NCBI GenBank assembly: GCA_964389805.1 | Contig: CAYMFU010000175.1 | Span: forward strand, 1 to 5,876 | DNA length: 5,876 bases | Reading direction: 5' to 3' | From: JAGTVG01 sp964389805 | Lineage (GTDB): Bacteria; Bacteroidota; Bacteroidia; Cytophagales; Cyclobacteriaceae | Shown here: positions 1 to 5,876 of the stretch, one piece after another | Numbering within the stretch: position 1 is the first letter of the stretch | Layout of the letters: every line of letters begins with the position of its first letter | Notes under the pieces: generated by a model | Told to the model about the DNA's origin: nothing | Databases searched by the model: none | What the model saw: the letters and a program-made list of their open reading frames with translations, nothing else | Program-made: the position numbers and the translations under genes

Positions 1-2598
1 GGGTTGAAATTCGGCATAGTAATGATGTGCATCATTGTTTATTGGATGATTCATCCACATATGCAGAAACAAGGGTTGGTCGACCGGAAAGGCACCAATA
101 AAGGTAATATCCTCTTTGGTGTCGTAACCCGCATTCCATCCTTCTTTCAGGAAAAATGCCCGACCATAATATTTTTCCGGCTTCATTCTGTATTCATGCA
201 ATCCATCCAATTCCGGAATGGTAAATACATCTTCAGTCCAGTGTTTCTGCCCCAATACTAATATGGGTTGGGGGCCCAATACATTAGCCTCCGGATTCTT
301 AAAAGTTAAAGCATACCGGACTTCCAGTATTGGTGAATTCCCATACAGAGTGAAAGTTTTTTGGAGGCGGTTCCCATAATAATCGGTCCACATCCTCACC
401 CTGACCAATCCCCTTTCTTCTGTCTCGATCTCCGCGTTATATACCTGGTGGGTTTCCATACTGCCCTGTCCCAGAAAATCTTCAAAACCCCCATACGGAT
501 AATATCCTCTTTTTCTGAATGGGCGCTTATCATCTATCGCTTTATCAGGCCATAGTTTAAATAGAACATTATCGTTACGACTCTTTACAATATATTCTAT
601 CACTCTAGCCCCGGTTGCCAATAAGGTTATCTGGACACTGTCATTTTCCATTCGGTATTCATTCACCCCGTCGCTGTTCAGATCTACCTCATAAACATAA
701 GGTTTACCTTCGGGTTCACCCACTCCCAATTGGGAAGTATATACATCGCCTAGTGCTGATACCTTTACCAGATATTTTCCTGCTGACAGGTCCAATTCAA
801 AATGCAGATCTTTAAAAGCTCCCTGCTGAACTTCACAACTTTGTTTAGATTTAAATTTTATCTTATTCCCATCTTCAATGTCCAGAACCTGAACATTTAC
901 GGGAAAGGATGATTTACCTGTAAAATTATGAATAGTGACCGGATAGCTAACTGTAGGAGCGTGTGCATATAAAAGTCTGGGTACGGAGATAGTCTCCGGA
1001 AGGTCCAGCATGGTTAGTGTACTTTTTTTGTTCTTTCCCCATGAAAAATGAACAGCTACCGGATTTGTTTTACCCATAGCTGACATTTCCGGGTTAAGCT
1101 TAAGCTGGAGGGTTTTTTCACTTCTCGCCGGAAGATCCAGGGTATTCGAAAAATTGTCCTGAATTTGCAATGATTCCGGCAGGGATATCTCAATATTGCC
1201 GGATATTGGATCAGGGGAAGTGTTTCTTACCGTAATCTGCAGATTATAATCGGTAATTGCAGCCGATAAAGAAATATGATCACCAAAATATTCCTCCAGA
1301 AAGATCCTGTCCAATAATAGCATCTGTAGTGTATTTCGGTATAATGCAGGCCCCATCATTTTTCCTTTTTCCAGTACACCTACTTCCCGGCGTGAAAGAA
1401 TTGCATCCCACATTGTTTCATGGTTGAGTTCATCTCTCTTATCAATAAAAAGAACCATGCTGGAAAGGGCATTATCTTCCAGCGTACCGGTGCTCAGAAC
1501 AAATGGAACGTCTTCATTATCAATCTGTTCCTTATTTCCTTCCTCCGCCATATATCCATCATAATGTAAAGGATCAGCCAGAGTATCCCAGACCTGCCTG
1601 AATACATACCCGCCTTTTTTATGGGCATAATCGATCCATGATTCCTTAGTAAACATACTTTGTACCTGTAACCCTTCATAATCCTTACACCCGAAAATCG
1701 GAGCGAATCCAACTTCGGTAACTACGGGTAGTTTTATTTGTGCAATCCAATCTTCCAGTTCATTTTTCGCTAGGAAATCCATATACCCGTTGAAGACGAA
1801 CCAACTGCTCCCTTCATTCATTCCCTGTCCTATAACTTCAAGAGGATGTCCATCCGTACAAGTAACACTTTTCAAAAGTGTTTCAGCACCAAACCACCCT
1901 TTGTATATATTGAATTTTCCTATAATTTCTTTTGTGTTATCAATATGCTTTTTCAATAAGCTTCTGGTATTTTTATTTGAAGAACTAACCACGAATAGTT
2001 TTCTGTCACCATTTTCTAATACAAAAGCATTTGCTCTTATCAGGTCAGTGGCACCATATTGGTGGCTCCTTAGTTTTTCCCTGGCCAAGTCATCAGAAGG
2101 CAATTTCCCCATTATAGGTTCACCTATTTCAGAATCTGGATCAATAAAAATGAGTATGTTATCCTGCCCCAGGGCTGTTTCCAGTTCATCAATATTACTT
2201 GTATTCATCTCTTTGTAATTCTCTGTCAACAGACCCTTAACAAATCCTTCCTGCATGGTCAGACCTGGCACACCCATATCCTCGGCTATATCAACTTTAC
2301 TTTGCTTGATCGTTTTATCAACGTCCAGAGTAGCCATTTTAAATAGATTTCCATAACGGTACCAATTAGTATAAGTGTCATGCCAGTAATTTGTGTAACC
2401 ATTGAATTGATATCCGGTTTCAATACCTGTAACAGATGAATACGTATCAGAAAGGATATATTTCATATCACTCAATTGCTGAGCTGACCCAATACAACTT
2501 AATAATAAAAGGTTAACCAGAATTACATTTCGGATATAATGAATACTATTTTTCTCAAGTGAAGTATTAAGTACCGGGAATCTGAAATTTGATTTCAT
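1..2598 (-). CDS. Large exported multidomain protein of unknown function, putative carbohydrate-active enzyme (3' end missing)
   Basis: This frame reads 866 codons from ATG at 2598 to the left edge without a stop, so the C-terminus is missing. The start is the only ATG in frame before the signal sequence, and an in-frame TGA lies 27 codons upstream. Residues 1-40 form a signal peptide with a long polar n-region, a hydrophobic core VILVNLLLLSCIG, and likely cleavage GSA|QQLSD; Cys35 (LLLSC) makes a lipoprotein a weaker alternative. Residues about 45-435 are an alpha/beta-looking region I cannot name, with acidic and aromatic stretches such as VVTEVGFAP (292-300) and FRQVWDT (333-339). Residues about 440-535 resemble NEW3-type or Ig-like sandwiches found in glycosidases, and about 538-628 look like a second sandwich. 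After a calcium-loop-like DLNSDGVNE (639-647), residues 648-866 look like a galactose-mutarotase-type sandwich (TGARVIEYIV, YYPYGGFEDF). It diverges from a SusC receptor gene, so a role in periplasmic or surface glycan processing is inferred. The reading frame is sure; the function is not. Confidence 0.9.
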   Translation of the reverse strand, partial: MKSNFRFPVLNTSLEKNSIHYIRNVILVNLLLLSCIGSAQQLSDMKYILSDTYSSVTGIETGYQFNGYTNYWHDTYTNWYRYGNLFKMATLDVDKTIKQSKVDIAEDMGVPGLTMQEGFVKGLLTENYKEMNTSNIDELETALGQDNILIFIDPDSEIGEPIMGKLPSDDLAREKLRSHQYGATDLIRANAFVLENGDRKLFVVSSSNKNTRSLLKKHIDNTKEIIGKFNIYKGWFGAETLLKSVTCTDGHPLEVIGQGMNEGSSWFVFNGYMDFLAKNELEDWIAQIKLPVVTEVGFAPIFGCKDYEGLQVQSMFTKESWIDYAHKKGGYVFRQVWDTLADPLHYDGYMAEEGNKEQIDNEDVPFVLSTGTLEDNALSSMVLFIDKRDELNHETMWDAILSRREVGVLEKGKMMGPALYRNTLQMLLLDRIFLEEYFGDHISLSAAITDYNLQITVRNTSPDPISGNIEISLPESLQIQDNFSNTLDLPARSEKTLQLKLNPEMSAMGKTNPVAVHFSWGKNKKSTLTMLDLPETISVPRLLYAHAPTVSYPVTIHNFTGKSSFPVNVQVLDIEDGNKIKFKSKQSCEVQQGAFKDLHFELDLSAGKYLVKVSALGDVYTSQLGVGEPEGKPYVYEVDLNSDGVNEYRMENDSVQITLLATGARVIEYIVKSRNDNVLFKLWPDKAIDDKRPFRKRGYYPYGGFEDFLGQGSMETHQVYNAEIETEERGLVRVRMWTDYYGNRLQKTFTLYGNSPILEVRYALTFKNPEANVLGPQPILVLGQKHWTEDVFTIPELDGLHEYRMKPEKYYGRAFFLKEGWNAGYDTKEDITFIGAFPVDQPLFLHMWMNHPINNDAHHYYAEFQP

Positions 2599-2620
2599 AT
2601 TTCGAATATTATATGTTTTT

Positions 2621-2650
2621 AATCTCCCTGTTTGAAATATTGGGAGGATT
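2621..2650 (-). promoter_or_regulatory. Possible leader hairpin upstream of the minus-strand gene
   Basis: AATCTCCC (2621-2628) pairs with GGGAGGATT (2642-2650) if one G is bulged, around a 13-base loop. In the minus-strand transcript the structure would end about 22 bases before the ATG. It holds the only purine-rich GGGAGA stretch near the start, but that lies too far upstream to act as an ordinary ribosome binding site. It could be a leader stem affecting translation or mRNA stability, or chance pairing in A+T-rich DNA. Confidence 0.3.
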
Positions 2651-2656
2651 TTTATT

Positions 2657-2675
2657 AAATCCAGAAACAGGATTT
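2657..2675. repeat. Inverted repeat AAATCC-N7-GGATTT
   Basis: A perfect 6-bp inverted repeat with a 7-base spacer lies in the presumed leader of the minus-strand gene. The right arm overlaps AGGATTTTT (2669-2677), which also occurs at 2645-2653, so the left arm could pair with either copy. This allows two alternative leader folds or a small protein-binding site. No run of T follows a stem on either strand in the way an intrinsic terminator requires. Confidence 0.3.
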
Positions 2676-2703
2676 TTCAGCACAATTAAAAAATTAATTA
2701 GCT

Positions 2704-2733
2704 CAAGATAAGATAAAATGCATAAGATTCAAA
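2704..2733 (-). promoter_or_regulatory. Candidate promoter for the minus-strand gene (weak)
   Basis: Read on the minus strand, TTTG (2733-2730) is followed after 19 bases by TATCTTG (2710-2704). The first matches the Bacteroidota -33 element. The second resembles the -7 consensus TAnnTTTG but is one base short. Transcription from here would give a leader of about 100 bases before the ATG at 2598. The imperfect -7 element keeps this tentative. Confidence 0.25.
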
Positions 2734-2762
2734 CGATCTAAAGTCTGAATTTGAATTGAATC
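2726..2762. repeat. Inverted repeat with two overlapping right arms, possible operator
   Basis: ATTCAAA (2727-2733) is perfectly inverted as TTTGAAT (2750-2756). The shifted arm GATTCAA (2726-2732) is also perfectly inverted as TTGAATC (2756-2762), so the right side carries two tandem half-sites. The left arm contains the TTTG proposed as the -33 element of the minus-strand gene, so a regulator bound here could affect that promoter. No specific regulator can be named, and A+T-rich DNA yields such repeats by chance fairly often. Confidence 0.3.
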
Positions 2763-2841
2763 CAATAGTTTCATAAAATTAAAAAATGGGTCTGGTAAGC
2801 TTAAATAATTCGATTATATTAAGAAAATCATAATTCCTCAG

Positions 2842-2871
2842 TTTTAAAATATTTAATACGTGTTAAATTTG
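2842..2871 (+). promoter_or_regulatory. Candidate Bacteroidota-type promoter for the SusC-family gene
   Basis: TAAATTTG at 2864-2871 matches the Bacteroidota sigma-ABfr -7 consensus TAnnTTTG at every defined base. A weak -33 counterpart, TTTT (2842-2845, three of four bases of TTTG), lies 18 bases upstream, within the usual spacing. The start point would fall near 2876-2878, giving a leader of about 175 bases, long enough to carry the inverted repeats at 2891-2924 and 2988-3007. Confidence 0.45.
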
Positions 2872-2890
2872 ACTTTTTAATATAAATATT

Positions 2891-2924
2891 TTTAATTGGA
2901 AGCTTGCTTGCTTAAAAAATTAAA
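2891..2924 (+). promoter_or_regulatory. Possible leader stem-loop of the SusC-family transcript
   Basis: TTTAATT (2891-2897) and AATTAAA (2918-2924) are perfect inverted copies enclosing 20 bases. The enclosed segment holds three tandem GCTT units (2902-2913), and AAGC-TT-GCTT within it can form a small inner stem. It begins shortly after the start point predicted from the TAnnTTTG box, so it could cap the 5' end of the mRNA. The outer stem is all A-T and therefore weak. Confidence 0.25.
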
Positions 2925-2987
2925 GAGAAACTATTATTACCAAAATCCATTTAAAAATGGCGGATAACTATGAAATTAAACAATAAT

Positions 2988-3007
2988 ATTCTGCACATCA
3001 TCAGAAT
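2988..3007. repeat. Inverted repeat ATTCTG-N8-CAGAAT, operator-like
   Basis: A perfect 6-bp inverted repeat with an 8-base spacer ends 46 bases before the SusC-family start codon. Its 20-bp size and 14-bp centre-to-centre spacing would suit a dimeric regulator, or it may form an RNA hairpin in the leader. It lies downstream of the proposed promoter, where a bound protein could act as a roadblock. No known regulator motif is recognised. Confidence 0.3.
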
Positions 3008-3053
3008 GTATATCAATTTATAAATCTAAACTTTTAACTAGAACTACATTATT

Positions 3054-5876
3054 ATGGTTAAAAAAATTCTTTTAAATCAAATAAAAAGATCTCTGGTACA
3101 ACTATTTTCTGGTATCTTTTTTATTTTGATCTGTTCTCCCGCTCTGATGTCACAGGAGATTACCGTGAAAGGTGCTGTGACCAGTAGCGGTGATGGAGGT
3201 GCTCTTCCTGGAGTAAATGTTATTATTCAAGGAACCACCACAGGTACTGTTACGGATATGGACGGACAGTACACGCTAACGGTACCCGGAGAGGATGCTA
3301 CTATAGTCTTCTCCTATATTGGATTTCGAACTACTCAAGAAGTAGTAGGCAATAGATCCGTGATTGACATCATATTGGAATCTGATGCCACCCAACTTAC
3401 TGAAATTGTTGTGACTTCTCTTGGTATTGAAAGAGAGAAAAAGGCTATCACCTATGCTGCACAAGAGGTCAGGACAAACGAATTGACGGAAGCCCGTCCA
3501 TTAAATATTTTGGAGGGTTTATCCGGTAAAGCTGCTGGATTATCTGTTGCAAGGGTAGGCTCCGGACTTGGAGCAGAAACTAAGGTGATCATGAGGGGTA
3601 ACAGATCCATCGCTGGTAGCAGCCAGCCTATTTATGTCATTGATGGTGCTATCATGGGGGGCGATATCAGTAACCTCAGTCCTGATGATATAGAAACCAT
3701 TACAGTATTAAAAGGAGCAAATGCAGCTGCCCTTTATGGCAGCCGTGCCCAGAATGGTGCTATTATCGTAACGACAAAAACTGGGAAAGGGACGAAAGGA
3801 TGGAATGTAGAATTGAATACCACCTATATGGGTGCCAAGCCAATTTTACTGACCAACTACCAACAGGAATACGGCCAGGGAAGTGATGGTATTTACAGCC
3901 CTAATGGTGTAAGGTCATGGGGGTCAAGAATGGACGGAAGTCAGGTAGACACCTGGCGTCTGGATCCAGACGCTCCATCTTCGGTTGCCTACTCTCCTAA
4001 TCCGGATAATCATAAAGATTTTTTTGAAACCGGACATAATTTCGCTACCAATCTTGGTGTGTCTACCTCTACACAAAATTCCAGTGCTTATTTCTCCTAT
4101 ACGTTTACGGATGCCGGAGGTATTGTACCTAACAATAATTATGGTGTTAATAATTTAAACCTGAGGTTTAATACATCTATCAATAAAAAATTTATTGTTG
4201 ATGCTAAAGCAAATTATATACGTGAAAAGTTCGAAAATATATTAGCCACAGGTGAATCCTTTAACAATCCGATACGGGGCGGTTATCGTATACCATCAAA
4301 TATTTCTACAGCTGATGCTGAAGTTTATGAGTATTTCGATGACGCCGGATTAAGAACCCAGAATTACTGGCGCCCCGATGATAACGGAAACGGTAATCCA
4401 TACTGGATCGTGAACAGGAATAACAATGAAATGTTACGGGAACGGTTTATTGGGCTTATATCATTGAAGTATAATATAACAGAAAATATAAGTATTCTGG
4501 GCAGATCATCTCTTGACAGCTGGAATTCGATTAGGACTGATGAATTATACAATGACTCATATATCATAGCAGCCAATGGTAATTATCAGAAACATTATAG
4601 AGATGTATATGAATGGAATACGGATTTTTTGCTGAATTATAATAATGGCTGGGGAAATTGGTCTCTGGATGCCAATCTTGGGGGTCAGCTGCGAAACAAT
4701 GAGTTATCCCGAACAGATATTAATGGTGACAGAGGCGTAAGTCAGTTGAATGTTCCAAATCTCTTTGCTCTGAGTAACACAACCACAATTACAGCCACAG
4801 AAGATTATCAGAAAAAACAAGTTCAGTCACTTTATGGTTTTGTAACTGTGGGTTGGAGAGATGCCATATTCCTTGATGTTACCGGCCGTAATGACTGGAG
4901 TTCTACTTTGCCAAAAGACAGCTGGTCATACTTTTATCCATCCGTTGGTCTGTCGGTAGTAATCAACGAATTGTTAAATACACAACCTAGCTGGTTGTCA
5001 CTTCTTAAGGTCAGGGGATCTTATGCTGAAGTGGGTAATGATACCGATCCTTATCGAACAGCCCGGCTGGCAAATATCACTGCTGGCGGATCAGGAGGAT
5101 TCCTACAATTGTCAACAACCATTCCAATAGAAAATCTTCTACCTGAATCGACCAATTCAACAGAGTTTGGGATAGATATGGGATTCTTTAGAAACCGCTT
5201 AGGGTTTGAATTTACCTGGTATAACACTCTTAGTGAAAACCAATTATTTGCCGTAAATGTTCCGGTGGGCTCTGGGGCTTCCAATGTATTCCTGAATGGC
5301 GCCAGTATAGAAAATAAAGGAATGGAACTGGCATTTTTTGCAAAAATCATCCAATCGAAAAGTGGTTTCAACTGGAATTTGGACATAAACTATGGCCAAA
5401 ACAAGAGCATGGTAGAATCCATTGCAGAGGGATTTGAAACACTGAATGTGGGAGGAGCTGACTTTATGAGACAGTTCAAGTTAGTAGCAGGAGAACCCTG
5501 GGGTCAAGTATATTCAAGGGGTTTCCTGAGAGATGACCAGGGAAGAGTTATCGTTCAATCTGATGGCACACCTGCAGTAACTTCAGGTCTCGATGTTCCG
5601 GTTGCCAATTTCAATCCTGACTGGCTCGGTGGAATCAGGAACACATTTACATGGAAGGGCTTCAGCCTGTCATTCCTGATAGACATCCGAAAAGGTGGCT
5701 CTGTTGTATCTCTGACCAATGCCATTATGTTTGCTGATGGTCTTACAGAAGAAACATTGAATGGCCGGGAAGGCAATCTGGTATTCGGTCAGAATATTTT
5801 CGAAAATGAAATTGCAGTAGATGAGGGTGGCAATACAAATAGCATTGCAACTGATGCAGAAACTATGTGGTCCTGG
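3054..5876 (+). CDS. SusC/RagA-family TonB-dependent outer-membrane receptor (3' end missing)
   Basis: This frame reads 941 codons from ATG at 3054 to the right edge without a stop; relatives usually run about 1000-1100 residues, so the last barrel strands are probably missing. The start is fixed by an in-frame TAG at 3039-3041 and by the signal peptide that follows at once (residues 1-33, likely cleavage LMS|QEITV). Residues about 36-110 are a carboxypeptidase-D-regulatory-like domain (GALPGVNVIIQGTTTGTVTD). A TonB-box-like segment EIVVTS lies at 117-122, and the plug covers about 125-245. The SusC signature QPIYVIDGA (191-199) and VLKGANAAALYGSRAQNGA (218-236) are present. Barrel motifs include RNDWSSTLP (612-620), LKVRGSYAEVGND (651-663) and NPDWLGGIRNTF (854-865). 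Such proteins use TonB energy to import glycan oligomers, or sometimes peptides, and pair with a SusD lipoprotein usually encoded just downstream, here outside the window. No STN domain precedes the regulatory-like domain, so anti-sigma signalling through this receptor is not expected. The substrate cannot be told from sequence alone. Confidence 0.97.
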   Translation, partial: MVKKILLNQIKRSLVQLFSGIFFILICSPALMSQEITVKGAVTSSGDGGALPGVNVIIQGTTTGTVTDMDGQYTLTVPGEDATIVFSYIGFRTTQEVVGNRSVIDIILESDATQLTEIVVTSLGIEREKKAITYAAQEVRTNELTEARPLNILEGLSGKAAGLSVARVGSGLGAETKVIMRGNRSIAGSSQPIYVIDGAIMGGDISNLSPDDIETITVLKGANAAALYGSRAQNGAIIVTTKTGKGTKGWNVELNTTYMGAKPILLTNYQQEYGQGSDGIYSPNGVRSWGSRMDGSQVDTWRLDPDAPSSVAYSPNPDNHKDFFETGHNFATNLGVSTSTQNSSAYFSYTFTDAGGIVPNNNYGVNNLNLRFNTSINKKFIVDAKANYIREKFENILATGESFNNPIRGGYRIPSNISTADAEVYEYFDDAGLRTQNYWRPDDNGNGNPYWIVNRNNNEMLRERFIGLISLKYNITENISILGRSSLDSWNSIRTDELYNDSYIIAANGNYQKHYRDVYEWNTDFLLNYNNGWGNWSLDANLGGQLRNNELSRTDINGDRGVSQLNVPNLFALSNTTTITATEDYQKKQVQSLYGFVTVGWRDAIFLDVTGRNDWSSTLPKDSWSYFYPSVGLSVVINELLNTQPSWLSLLKVRGSYAEVGNDTDPYRTARLANITAGGSGGFLQLSTTIPIENLLPESTNSTEFGIDMGFFRNRLGFEFTWYNTLSENQLFAVNVPVGSGASNVFLNGASIENKGMELAFFAKIIQSKSGFNWNLDINYGQNKSMVESIAEGFETLNVGGADFMRQFKLVAGEPWGQVYSRGFLRDDQGRVIVQSDGTPAVTSGLDVPVANFNPDWLGGIRNTFTWKGFSLSFLIDIRKGGSVVSLTNAIMFADGLTEETLNGREGNLVFGQNIFENEIAVDEGGNTNSIATDAETMWSW

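Larger units (their letters stand above)
2599..3053. promoter_or_regulatory. Divergent A+T-rich intergenic control region (455 bp)
   Basis: This stretch separates the start codons of two divergently transcribed genes and has clearly lower G+C than either; sample lines read about 18-27 percent by eye. No convincing gene lies in it. It must hold the promoters and 5' leaders of both genes. It contains a TAnnTTTG box on the plus strand, a weaker promoter-like pair on the minus strand, and several short inverted repeats, including CCATTT-AA-AAATGG at 2947-2960. Neither start codon has a Shine-Dalgarno sequence at the usual distance, which is normal for Bacteroidota. Confidence 0.85.

Noticed and set aside
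21..36. Inverted repeat AATGATG-TG-CATCATT
   Set aside because: It falls inside the coding frame and is explained by the Asn-Asp-Ala-His-His codons of the minus-strand protein. Nothing suggests a regulatory site there.
1790..2218. A 142-codon plus-strand open frame, the longest complete frame in the window
   Set aside because: It lies wholly antisense to the 866-codon minus-strand gene, which has a signal peptide and coherent domain-like composition. The antisense translation shows no recognisable domain or start context.
2889..2924. A+T-rich stem considered as an intrinsic terminator
   Set aside because: The stem has no G-C core, and no gene ends near it; both flanking genes start away from it.
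3117..3152. Possible lipobox (ILIC) in the SusC-family signal peptide
   Set aside because: SusC receptors are integral barrel proteins cut by signal peptidase I, the Cys lacks a small residue before it, and a better site before QEITV follows.
5051..5386. A 111-codon minus-strand open frame
   Set aside because: It is antisense to SusC barrel sequence whose motifs are clear and in frame on both sides.

Overview
The window looks like a chromosomal segment of a Bacteroidota bacterium, probably from the Cytophagales/Chitinophagales side of the phylum, although the exact lineage cannot be fixed from one locus. The evidence is a textbook SusC/RagA-type TonB-dependent outer-membrane receptor, exported proteins whose predicted mature ends begin with Gln (the Bacteroidetes 'Q-rule'), no Shine-Dalgarno sequence before the start codons, a perfect TAnnTTTG promoter box, and A+T-rich intergenic DNA beside coding DNA of moderate G+C.

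Layout. Two large genes diverge from one A+T-rich intergenic region, and each runs off an end of the window. Positions 2598 to 1 (minus strand) hold an uninterrupted 866-codon open frame for a large exported protein that I cannot assign to a named family. It has an N-terminal region of about 400 residues, two beta-rich Ig-like segments, and a C-terminal beta-sandwich that resembles galactose-mutarotase-like modules; the C-terminus is missing. Positions 2599-3053 are the divergent control region, with a candidate promoter on each strand and several inverted repeats. Positions 3054-5876 (plus strand) hold the first 941 codons of a SusC-family receptor: signal peptide, carboxypeptidase-regulatory-like domain, TonB box, plug and most of the barrel.

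Working together. A SusC receptor is normally followed by its SusD lipoprotein partner and by enzymes for one glycan, as a polysaccharide utilisation locus (PUL). That partner would lie beyond the right edge and is not visible. The large exported protein beside it is a plausible glycan-processing or glycan-binding member of the same locus, but this is inferred from position and fold impression only. The most interesting object is this protein: its architecture suggests a carbohydrate-active enzyme, yet I recognise no catalytic family. I see no RNA genes, mobile elements, CRISPR arrays or terminators. Other open frames inside the two genes are antisense shadows.
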